From an uncultured bacterium (lineage in GTDB: Bacteria > Planctomycetota > UBA1135 > GCA-002686595), in the NCBI GenBank assembly GCA_902826945.1, contig CADEGS010000076.1:1-17625 (forward strand): a stretch of DNA of 17,625 nucleotides. Reading direction: 5' to 3'. The notes beneath the pieces were generated by a model. That model was given only the letters and a program-made list of their open reading frames with translations. It was not told the DNA's origin and did not search any database. Shown in pieces: positions 1-7,319 of this stretch. Each line of letters starts with the position of its first letter. Within the stretch, counting starts at the first letter, position 1. The translations under genes and the position numbers were made by a program.

Positions 1-31
1 CGCGAGGATCCCCGAGGCTCGTCCCTCAGCC

Positions 32-143
32 CGCGGCCGCATGGCCGCGGCCGGCGCGGCAGCGCCGTGGCGCCGCAGGCCTCGTCGCGCCGCAGGCGCG
101 ACCCCATCGTCGCGCAGCGACGGAAGCACGCGGCCCGGAGCGG
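32..143. repeat. Structured intergenic repeat, copy A
   Basis: This segment matches 8863-8972 in the same orientation. Over the best 100 bp I count about seven substitutions and three one-base indels, so identity is near 90 %. It folds into four hairpins in a row. H1 (31-50) has an 8-bp stem CCGCGGCC with loop GCAT. H2 (62-73) is short, with loop CGTG. H3 (84-102) has an 8-bp stem GTCGCGCC with loop GCA. H4 (108-122) has a 6-bp stem CGTCGC with loop GCA. A conserved tail GGAAGCACGC follows. No convincing protein is encoded. The family is unknown to me; it could be a REP/MITE-like dispersed element or a structured RNA. Strand is not assigned because nothing fixes a transcribed strand. Confidence 0.8.
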
Positions 144-411
144 TCGAGTCCGCCCTGCCGCGCAAGCCGACACCCGAGAACGTGGCGCGCCACGCCGCGC
201 CCCCGCTCCCTCATCGCCGCCGCGCGCGCGCGAAGCCCCGCACGACCCAGGCCCATGCGCGGGCGAGCCAGCCCGCCCGGGCGGGCGGAGGCGCGTCGCC
301 CTCTCCCTCGACCCCGAGGCCGCCGAACAGGGGCTCGACGAGGTGGTCGTGCCGGCGCGGGCGCGGGTCCTCTTCCTCCATCGCGGCCCCCCACCGTACC
401 CTCGGAGCCCG
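144..411. other. Unassigned leader upstream of the DUF4932-like gene
   Basis: No gene can be called between repeat A and the lipoprotein start. The plus frame shared with the downstream gene stays open from position 67. From about 283 it reads like plausible protein (for example LDPEAAEQGLDEVVVPARA), but a lipoprotein signal at 412 argues against one longer protein. A minus-strand reading of about 56 codons (211-381) is also open. Either could be a decayed gene remnant or simply GC-driven openness. A CGGAG ribosome-binding site at 403-407 precedes the ATG at 412. I see no clear promoter hexamers. Confidence 0.4.
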
Positions 412-2103
412 ATGGCGGCGAAGGCAGGCTGGCTCGTGCTGGCGGCGGCGCTCGGCGTGCTCGCCTGCCGCGGCGCGCGCGCGCCGCGCGAGGGCGGCGG
501 GGAGCTGCGGGCGACGGGCGCCGCGGCGCGCCCGGCCGCATCGGACGGCGCCGCGGACGGCTCCCTGGCTCCGGCTGCGGACGGGGCGGCCGCGGCCGCC
601 CCGGCGCCCGCGGAGCCGCGCGCCATCGAAGTGCGCGTCGATCCGAACGTCGAGCTCCTGTGCGTGCTCGCGCGCCTGGCCGGGTTCGCCGAGTACTCGA
701 GCCCGCTCGACACCGCCTACGCGCGCGACACGCAGGAGCGCTTCGCGCCCTTCGCCCAGCACGATGCGGTCAAGACGCTGCGGCGCGTGCGCTTCACGAG
801 CGGCGTCTCGCACGACGCCGTGATCGGCATGGCGCTGCACCTGGGCGAGCTCCCGGAGCTGGCGGAGCACGGGCTGTGGGACGGTGAGGGGCGCTCGCTC
901 GACCGCCGCTGGCCGCTGCGCGAGGCGCGCCGCTTCCGCGCGGAGGCGCGCCGCTTCGCCGCCGAGAGCGACTTCGCCGGCTTCCTCGCGCAGAACGCGG
1001 CGCTGTACGCGGAGAGCGAGCGGCGCTTCCGCGCGCTGCTCGCGCGCCGCGACGTCGTGGCCTGGCTCGACGCCTTCTTCGGCGTGCCGGAGGACATGAG
1101 GTTCCGGGCCGCGCCGGGCCTCCTGACCGGCGGAGGCAGCTACGGCGGGACCGTGCGGCTCCCCGGCGGGGGGAGGGAGGTGCACCAGGTGATCGGCGTC
1201 GGGCGCGCGGACGCGTGGGGCGTGCCGGAGTTCTCGCCCGACACCCTCGGCACCGTCGCGCACGAGTACTGCCACGCCTTCGCCAACCCGCTGGTCGAGG
1301 CCTTCGCCGACGCGCTGGAGCCCGCCTGCTCGCGGGCCTATCCCTTCGTGGCCCAGGCGATGGAGCGGCAGGCGTACGGCAACTGGCGCACGATGATGGC
1401 CGAGTCCCTCGTGCGCGCCTCGTGCACGCGCTTCTGGCCCGCGGGGCCCGAGCGCGAGGCGGCGATCCGCCACGAGACCGAGCAGCGCGGCTTCCCCTGG
1501 ACGCGCGACCTCTCCGACGCGCTCGGGCGCTACGAGGAGGAGCGCGAGCGCACGCCGCGCCTGGCCGACTTCATGCCGCGCCTGGTGGCCGTCATGGAGC
1601 GCTGGCCGGCGCGGCTCGAGGCGCGCGCCGCGGCGCAGGAGGCCGCGCGCCGCGCCTGGAGCGCGCGCGAGCCCGCGCTCCCTCCCGAGCTCGAGCGCGA
1701 GGTCCAGGACGGCCTGGCCGAGGCGGTGCGGCGCATCGAGGAGGCGCGCGCCGGGAGCCGCGACGAGAGCGCCGTCGAGCGCGTGCGGGACGCGCTGCGC
1801 GCGATGCGCTTCCGGCGCGACGCGCAGGTCACCGTGCTCGACGCGCGCGGCGCCTTCGTCTTTCACGTCCAGGGGCTCACCGGCAGCGCCTACGGGCACG
1901 CCGACGTGCGTGGGCGGGCGGTCTACCGCGAGCTGAACGAGGCCCGCGAGCGCGCCGGCCTGGCGCGCACCTTCGACTTCGTCTCGGAGGACGGCGCGAG
2001 CGCGCGCGCCAACGCGATCGCCTGGACCCGCCTGGACGAGCCCGCCTGGCTCGTGTGCGTCGAAGGGCACGACTGGCAGACGCTCCCGCCCGCAGCGCGA
2101 TGA
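412..2103 (+). CDS. DUF4932-like HExxH lipoprotein with Cache-like C-terminus
   Basis: A 563-residue envelope protein. The N-terminus (1-19) is a lipoprotein signal with lipobox VLAC and lipidation at Cys19. CGGAG lies 4 nt before the ATG, so I chose this start although the frame is open farther upstream. Residues about 60-400 resemble DUF4932, a family with a metallopeptidase-like zinc motif; HEYCH is at 284-288, followed by AFANPLVE. A long charged helical stretch (about 385-470) leads to residues 473-563. That tail reads like a small extracytoplasmic Cache/PAS-type sensor domain (VTVLDARGAFVFHV through to EPAWLVCVEG). The substrate is unknown, and protease activity is inferred only from HExxH. 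The stop overlaps the rnc start by 4 bp (ATGA), implying translational coupling. The DUF4932 call is moderately sure and the Cache call tentative. Confidence 0.7.
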   Translation: MAAKAGWLVLAAALGVLACRGARAPREGGGELRATGAAARPAASDGAADGSLAPAADGAAAAAPAPAEPRAIEVRVDPNVELLCVLARLAGFAEYSSPLDTAYARDTQERFAPFAQHDAVKTLRRVRFTSGVSHDAVIGMALHLGELPELAEHGLWDGEGRSLDRRWPLREARRFRAEARRFAAESDFAGFLAQNAALYAESERRFRALLARRDVVAWLDAFFGVPEDMRFRAAPGLLTGGGSYGGTVRLPGGGREVHQVIGVGRADAWGVPEFSPDTLGTVAHEYCHAFANPLVEAFADALEPACSRAYPFVAQAMERQAYGNWRTMMAESLVRASCTRFWPAGPEREAAIRHETEQRGFPWTRDLSDALGRYEEERERTPRLADFMPRLVAVMERWPARLEARAAAQEAARRAWSAREPALPPELEREVQDGLAEAVRRIEEARAGSRDESAVERVRDALRAMRFRRDAQVTVLDARGAFVFHVQGLTGSAYGHADVRGRAVYRELNEARERAGLARTFDFVSEDGASARANAIAWTRLDEPAWLVCVEGHDWQTLPPAAR

Positions 2104-2753
2104 TCCCGCACGCCTTCCGCGACGAGGCGCTGCTCGCGCTCGCGCTGACGCACGCCTCGACCGGCGAGCCCGCCGACAACGAGCGCCTGGAGTTCCTCGG
2201 CGACGCCGTGCTCGACCTGGTCGTGGCCGAGGCGCTCTACCACGCGCACGGGGACCTGCCCGAGGGCGAGCTGACCGAGCTCAAGGCCTGGGTCGTCTCG
2301 CGCGCCGTGCTGGCGCGCGCGGCGCTCGCGCTCGGCCTCGAGCGCGAGCTGAAGGTCGGCCTGGGCATGCGCGAGCGCACGCTGCCGCGCTCGGTGCTCG
2401 CCAACGTCTACGAGGCGCTGCTCGGCGCGGTCTACCTCGACGCCGGCCTCGCGGCCGCGGCCGCGTTCGTGAGCGCGACGCTGGCCGGCCCGCTCGAGCG
2501 CGTGCGCCGCCTGCAGCGCCCCGCGAACCCCAAGCAGGCGCTGCAGCGCGTGGCGCAGCTCGCGACCGGCGAGCCGCCGCGCTACGAGCTCGTCGACGAG
2601 CGCGGCAGCGACCACGCCAAGGCCTTCCTGGTCGCCGCGCGCATCGGCGCGCGCACGTTCCCCTCGGCCTGGGGCCGCACGCGCAAGGAGGCCGAGCGCT
2701 GGGCGGCGCACGAGGCGCTGCTCGTGCTCGAGGACGAGGAGCCCGACGCGTGA
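2100..2753 (+). CDS. rnc: Ribonuclease III
   Basis: A 217-residue cytoplasmic endonuclease that cuts double-stranded RNA in rRNA maturation and mRNA/sRNA turnover. The signature NERLEFLGDAVLDLVV is at residues 27-42, giving the expected metal-site acids E28, E31 and D35. The second metal region reads LANVYEALLGAVYLD (100-114). It keeps E105 but has Asn102 where E. coli RNase III has Asp114. A C-terminal dsRNA-binding domain spans about 148-213 (NPKQALQ through GRTRKEAERWAAHEAL). Length is close to the family norm of about 225. The ATG overlaps the upstream stop as ATGA, and the TGA overlaps the mfd GTG start as GTGA. The gene is therefore probably translated from one polycistronic mRNA. Confidence 0.95.
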   Translation: MIPHAFRDEALLALALTHASTGEPADNERLEFLGDAVLDLVVAEALYHAHGDLPEGELTELKAWVVSRAVLARAALALGLERELKVGLGMRERTLPRSVLANVYEALLGAVYLDAGLAAAAAFVSATLAGPLERVRRLQRPANPKQALQRVAQLATGEPPRYELVDERGSDHAKAFLVAARIGARTFPSAWGRTRKEAERWAAHEALLVLEDEEPDA

Positions 2754-5700
2754 GCGCCGTCCCTCCCGCCGACGAGGGCGGCGCGCCGGTCGAGGCGGAA
2801 GCGCTCGAGGCGGCGGCCCCGGAGGCGCTGCCCGCCGGCGCCGCGCCGGCCCTCTCCCCCGCCGTGATCGACGGGCTCGAGCCGTTCGAGCGCCTGCTCG
2901 AGGCGGCCGCGCGCGCGCGCCGCGTGGCGGCCGGCAACCTGTGGGGCTCGTCGCAGGCGCTGGTGCTGGCGCGGCTCGTGCAGCGCGCGCAGGGGCCGTG
3001 GCTGGTCCTGTGCTCGACCGACGCGGAGGCCGAGCTCCTGCAGGACGACCTCGAGACGCTCGGCGAGCGGCCGACGGCGCTGGTGGCGCGCGAGAGCGTC
3101 GGCGCGCGCGGCAGCGGCGACGCGCGCTCGCTGGTGGACCCCGACTCGGTGCGCCAGCGCCTGCAGGTCGCGCAGCTCCTGTGCGGGCCGCGCGAGCGGC
3201 GGCCGCGCCTGCTCGTGTCGTCCTTGCTCGCGCTGCTCCAGCCGCTGCCCTCGCCGCAGGACCTCGAGCGCGAGTTCCTGCACCTGCAGGTCGGCCAGGA
3301 GCTGGCGCCCGAGGCCCTGCTCGCGCGCCTGGTCGAGGCCGGCTACGTGCGCCAGCCGCTGGCCGAGCGGCCGGGCGAGGTGTCCGTGCGCGGCGACATC
3401 CTCGACGTCTTCCCCTTCGCCGCCGAGCTGCCGCTGCGCGTCGAGCTGTTCGACGCCGAGGTCGAGTCGCTGCGCACGTTCGACCCCGACACGCAGCGCA
3501 GCCTGGAGACGCTCAAGCGCATTTCCTTGTGCCTGGCCTCCGACGCGGGCGGCGTCGAGGACGGCAGCGGCGTGGCGCCGGCGCAGCTGCTCTCGGCCGC
3601 GACGGTCTTCGTCGAGGTCGAGCCGCTGCGCATCGAGGACCAGGCCGAGGGGCTGCGCATCCGCTCCAGCGCGCACGCGCGCGCGCTGGCCGACCTGCGC
3701 CGCATCCAGGACGCGCACCGGCGCGTCGTGCTGCAGAGCCTGCCGGCGCCCGACGTGGACTTCGGCGCGCGCAGCGTGCAGGCCTTCGCCGTCGGCGCGC
3801 GCGAGGCGCCCGCGGCGCTCTCCGCCGCGGCGCGCGGCGGCGAGGACGTCCTGGTCCTGTGCGCCACCGACGCCGAGGGCGAGCGGCTGCGCGCGCGCCT
3901 GGGCGAGGCGCCGGCCGGGCTGGCCGTGCGCACCGGCTCGCTCGCGCGCGGCTTCCGCCTGCCCGGCCTGCGGCTCTCCGTGGTGAACCACCGCGAGCTG
4001 CTCGGCGCGCCCGGCGCGCGCCACCACACGAAGCAGCGCGCCAAGCTGCGCGTGCGCGCGCTCGAGTCGTTCTTCGAGCTCAAGAAGGGCGACCTCGTCG
4101 TGCACGCCGTGCACGGCCTGGGCCGCTTCGCCGGGCTGGTGCGCATGGAGCGCGCCGGCGGCGAGGAGGAGCACCTGCACCTGCTCTTCGCCGACGAGGT
4201 CGGCGTCTACGTGCCGGCCTCGCGCATCGAGCTCGTGCAGCGCTACATCGGCTCGGGCGCCGGCGCGCTCGAGCTCGACAAGATCGGCGGCCAGGCCTTC
4301 CGCAAGCGCAAGGAGAAGGTCGAGCGCGCGCTGATCGACCTGGCGGCGGAGCTGCTCTCGATCCAGGCCGCGCGCGAGCTGAACGAGCGCCCGCCGTGGC
4401 GCTGGGACGACGAGCTGGCGCGCAGCCTGGTCGCGTCGTTCCCCTGGGACGACACCGGCGACCAGCGCACCGCCGACGGCGAGGTGAGCGCCGACCTCGC
4501 CTCGCCGCGCCCGATGGACCGCCTCTTGTGCGGCGACGTCGGCTTCGGCAAGACCGAGCTGGCCGTGCGCGCCGCCTTCCGCGTCGCCTCGGCCGGCGGG
4601 CAGGTGGCGGTGCTCGTGCCGACCACGCTGCTGGCCGAGCAGCACGGCGCGACGCTGCGCGAGCGCCTGGCCGAGTTCCCCGTCGAGGTGGCGGTGCTCT
4701 CGCGCTACGTGGGCGGCAAGGGCGCGCGCGAGACGCTGGCGCGCGTCGCGCGCGGCGAGGTGGACGTGCTCGTGGGCACGCACCGCATCCTCTCCAAGGA
4801 CGTCGCCTTCAAGCGCCTGGGGCTGGTCATCATCGACGAGGAGCAGCGCTTCGGCGTCACGCACAAGGAGCACTTCAAGAAGCTGCGCGCGCAGGTGGAC
4901 GTGCTGGCGATGAGCGCCACGCCGATCCCGCGCACGCTGCACTTCTCGCTGGCGGGCCTGCGCGACATCTCGGCGCTCTCCGAGCCGCCGCCCGGCCGCC
5001 AGGAGATCGACACGCAGCTCGTCTGGCAGGACGACGTCGAGCGCGTGCGCGAGGCGCTGCTGCGCGAGAAGGCGCGCGGCGGGCAGGTCTTCTTCCTGCA
5101 CAACCGCGTGCAGTCGATCGCGCGCCGCGCGCGCGAGCTGCTCGCGCTCGCGCCCGAGTGCAGCTTCGCCGTCGGCCACGGCCAGATGGGCGGGCGCGAG
5201 CTGGCCGAGGTCATGGGCCACTTCACGCGCGGCGAGGTCGACGTGCTGGTCGCCACGACGATCGTCGAGAACGGCATCGACGTGCCCTCGGCCGGGACGA
5301 TCCTGATCGACGACGCCGACCGCTTCGGCCTGGCCGAGCTGCACCAGCTGCGCGGCCGCGTCGGGCGCGGCTCGCACAAGGCGCACTGCCTGCTCCTGAT
5401 CGACCGCTCGCGGCCGATGCCCGAGGCCGCGCGCGAGCGGCTCAAGGCGCTCGAGGCGCTCACGCAGCTCGGCGCCGGCTTCCAGATCAGCATGAAGGAC
5501 CTGGAGCTGCGCGGCGCCGGCAACATCCTCGGCCCCGAGCAGTCGGGGCACATCGCGGCCGTCGGCTACGACATGTACTGCCGCCTCCTGAAGCAGACCG
5601 TCGAGCGCATGAAGATCGGCGGCGCGACGCCGGAAGCGCTCCTGGCCGAGGTCCCGCGCGAGGTCACCGCCGAGCTCGAGGCGCAGGCGGTCGAGCTCGA

Positions 5701-6112
5701 GCTCGGCCTGCGCGCCTTCCTGCCCGCCGAGTGGATCCCCTCGCCCGACGAGCGCGTCGAGCTCCTGCGCAAGCTCGTGACGGTCGAGGACGCCGAGGGC
5801 GCCGAGGACGCGCTGGCCTTGATGCGCGACCGCTACGGTCGCGTGCCGCCCGAGGCCGAGGCGCTCGTGCGCCAGTTCCTGGTGCGCGCCGCGCTGTCGC
5901 GCTGCGGCGTGCGCCGCCTCCTGTGGCGCGGCGAGACCTACCTCGTCGAGTACGCCGACCGCGTGGGCCTCGAGCGCCTGCTCGCGGGCGCGCGCGCCGA
6001 GCTGCGCCCGCTGCGCGCGGGCGTCGCGCACCTGGTCGTGCCGCGCGAGCGCCAGGGCGACCCCGCCGCCGCGCTGGCCTGGATCGAGGGCCTGCTGCGC
6101 GCGGCCGAGTAG
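2750..6112 (+). CDS. mfd: Transcription-repair coupling factor Mfd
   Basis: A 1120-residue ATP-dependent DNA translocase that removes stalled RNA polymerase at lesions and recruits UvrA. It is full length (E. coli Mfd is 1148). The N-terminal third is the UvrB-like module. The RNA-polymerase-interacting CarD-like domain begins at residue 445 (KKGDLVVHAVHGLGRF) and runs to about 505. The superfamily 2 motor follows: Walker A GDVGFGKTE at 595-603, Walker B DEEQ at 696-699 and SATPIPR at 722-728. The second RecA lobe and TRG region contain TTIVENGIDVPSAGTI and HQLRGRVGRG, and a C-terminal D7-like domain ends the protein. The GTG start overlaps the rnc stop by 4 bp. Long open frames on the other strand here are shadows of GC bias. 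Confidence 0.97.
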   Translation: MSAVPPADEGGAPVEAEALEAAAPEALPAGAAPALSPAVIDGLEPFERLLEAAARARRVAAGNLWGSSQALVLARLVQRAQGPWLVLCSTDAEAELLQDDLETLGERPTALVARESVGARGSGDARSLVDPDSVRQRLQVAQLLCGPRERRPRLLVSSLLALLQPLPSPQDLEREFLHLQVGQELAPEALLARLVEAGYVRQPLAERPGEVSVRGDILDVFPFAAELPLRVELFDAEVESLRTFDPDTQRSLETLKRISLCLASDAGGVEDGSGVAPAQLLSAATVFVEVEPLRIEDQAEGLRIRSSAHARALADLRRIQDAHRRVVLQSLPAPDVDFGARSVQAFAVGAREAPAALSAAARGGEDVLVLCATDAEGERLRARLGEAPAGLAVRTGSLARGFRLPGLRLSVVNHRELLGAPGARHHTKQRAKLRVRALESFFELKKGDLVVHAVHGLGRFAGLVRMERAGGEEEHLHLLFADEVGVYVPASRIELVQRYIGSGAGALELDKIGGQAFRKRKEKVERALIDLAAELLSIQAARELNERPPWRWDDELARSLVASFPWDDTGDQRTADGEVSADLASPRPMDRLLCGDVGFGKTELAVRAAFRVASAGGQVAVLVPTTLLAEQHGATLRERLAEFPVEVAVLSRYVGGKGARETLARVARGEVDVLVGTHRILSKDVAFKRLGLVIIDEEQRFGVTHKEHFKKLRAQVDVLAMSATPIPRTLHFSLAGLRDISALSEPPPGRQEIDTQLVWQDDVERVREALLREKARGGQVFFLHNRVQSIARRARELLALAPECSFAVGHGQMGGRELAEVMGHFTRGEVDVLVATTIVENGIDVPSAGTILIDDADRFGLAELHQLRGRVGRGSHKAHCLLLIDRSRPMPEAARERLKALEALTQLGAGFQISMKDLELRGAGNILGPEQSGHIAAVGYDMYCRLLKQTVERMKIGGATPEALLAEVPREVTAELEAQAVELELGLRAFLPAEWIPSPDERVELLRKLVTVEDAEGAEDALALMRDRYGRVPPEAEALVRQFLVRAALSRCGVRRLLWRGETYLVEYADRVGLERLLAGARAELRPLRAGVAHLVVPRERQGDPAAALAWIEGLLRAAE

Positions 6113-6125
6113 CGGGCCGCTTGCC

Positions 6126-6140
6126 CCGGGCGCCGCCCGG
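6126..6140. other. Small GC hairpin between mfd and the SurA-like gene
   Basis: The 44-bp gap between the mfd stop and the next ATG holds a 6-bp perfect stem, CCGGGC/GCCCGG, with loop GCC. No T-tract follows, so it is not a standard intrinsic terminator. It could attenuate transcription or protect mRNA ends, but in DNA this GC-rich it may be chance. Confidence 0.3.
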
Positions 6141-6156
6141 CGCGAAGATCCGGCCC

Positions 6157-7233
6157 ATGCGCCGCGTCGCCCGCTCGCTCGTCCGCGCGCTCCTCCTCGC
6201 GGGGGTGGCGGCCGCCCAGGAGCCGGTCGACCCGGGCGGCGGCTGGCGCTGGGCCGACGGGGTGGCGGCGCAGGCGGGCGACCACCTGATCACGACCGAC
6301 GAGCTCTTGCGCTTCGTCGAGCAGCGCAGCCGCCAGGCGGGCGTCGAGATCCGCTCGCCCGACGACCTGGCGCGCTACCTGCGCGAGGCGGTCCCGCCGA
6401 ACGTCCTGGCCGAGCTCCAGACGCAGGCCGGCGAGGACCTCGGCATCGACCCGGCGCGCGTCGAGCGCGCGGTGCGCCTGACGCTCGACGAGCGCCGCCG
6501 CGAGCTCGGCCCGCAGCGCTACAACGACTTCCTCGAGACCGAGGGCGTCGGCGCGATCGCGATGGGCGCGCGCCAGAGCGACCTGATCTACCGCCAGGCC
6601 TGGGTCGGCAAGCAGCTCGGCTACGACAGCGCCGGCACCGAGCGCCCGGTGCGCGACCGCTTCCTGCGGCCGGGCGAGCTGCGCGCGATCTACCGCACGA
6701 ACCTCGACTCCTTCGCCGAGCCCGCCTACGTGCGCTTCCAGGACCTGGTCGTGCCGATCGCGGCGCTCGGCAACGACGTCGAGCGCACGCGCGAGAGCGT
6801 GGCCGGCCTGCGCCAGCGGGCGCTCGCGGGCGAGCCCTTCGACGACCTGGTCGAGGCCAACACCTTCTCGAACCGCGAGAGCCTGGGGAAGACCGACTGG
6901 CTGGAGGCCCGGCGGCTGTCGGACGACGGCCTGCGGCGCTTCGCGCTCGAGGCGCCGGTCTGGTCCTTCAGCGAGGTGATGCCGATCACCGAGGGCGGCA
7001 AGACGCTCGCGTTCCGGGTCGTGAGGCTGCTCGAGCGCCGGGAGGCGGCGACCCCTCCCGGCTTCGAGGACGAGACCCTCCAGCGCCGCATGCGCGAGAG
7101 CTACGCGCGGCTGCGCGACAAGGAGATCCTCGAGCGCGCGCAGGCCGGCCTGCTCGAGCGCTCCTACGTCTGGCACGCGCCGGGCTGGGAGCCGCCCGCG
7201 CCCGAGACGAGCCCCGCGCCGCCGGGCTCGTAG
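6157..7233 (+). CDS. SurA/PpiC-like periplasmic folding protein
   Basis: A 358-residue protein, probably exported. The first 21 residues form a basic then hydrophobic signal ending near VAAAQ. A SurA-N-like helical chaperone region follows (about 32-180). Residues about 186-291 match the parvulin/PpiC fold: a FAEPAYVRFQDLVVP strand, then ALAGEPFDDLVEANTFSN and LGKTDWLEARRL. The region where active parvulins carry the catalytic His (xxHIL) reads RFQDLVV, so isomerase activity is doubtful and a pure chaperone role is more likely. The tail is proline-rich. By family it should assist folding of outer-membrane proteins; a porin lies 7.5 kb downstream. The ATG was chosen for its signal peptide, and only a weak GAAG-type ribosome-binding site is seen. 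It sits 44 bp after mfd. Confidence 0.75.
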   Translation: MRRVARSLVRALLLAGVAAAQEPVDPGGGWRWADGVAAQAGDHLITTDELLRFVEQRSRQAGVEIRSPDDLARYLREAVPPNVLAELQTQAGEDLGIDPARVERAVRLTLDERRRELGPQRYNDFLETEGVGAIAMGARQSDLIYRQAWVGKQLGYDSAGTERPVRDRFLRPGELRAIYRTNLDSFAEPAYVRFQDLVVPIAALGNDVERTRESVAGLRQRALAGEPFDDLVEANTFSNRESLGKTDWLEARRLSDDGLRRFALEAPVWSFSEVMPITEGGKTLAFRVVRLLERREAATPPGFEDETLQRRMRESYARLRDKEILERAQAGLLERSYVWHAPGWEPPAPETSPAPPGS

Positions 7234-7259
7234 TCCGGCCCGCGGGCGGGGGATATACT
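7231..7259 (+). promoter_or_regulatory. Candidate promoter for the membrane alpha-toroid gene
   Basis: A good -10-like hexamer TATACT (7254-7259) stands out in the otherwise GC-rich 86-bp gap. At 17-bp spacing the -35 position (7231-7236, TAGTCC) is poor, matching about three of six consensus bases. Predicted transcription would start near 7266, giving a leader of about 54 nt. Confidence 0.4.
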
Positions 7260-7319
7260 CCGGCCCCCCGTGGTTCGGCGGGCCTCCGCGTCCCCGCCCG
7301 GCACCCGGGGAAGACGAGC

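Noticed and set aside
32..143. Repeat as a CRISPR array, integron attC or classic REP/RAYT unit
   Set aside because: Only one unit per place without spacers, no integrase or RAYT gene in view, and the multi-hairpin layout with GCA loops does not match those I know.
2582..6031. Very long open frame on the minus strand opposite mfd (over 1100 codons)
   Set aside because: It is a GC-bias shadow: the plus strand carries intact Mfd motifs throughout, while the minus reading is low-complexity Ala/Arg/Leu/Glu with no recognisable domain.
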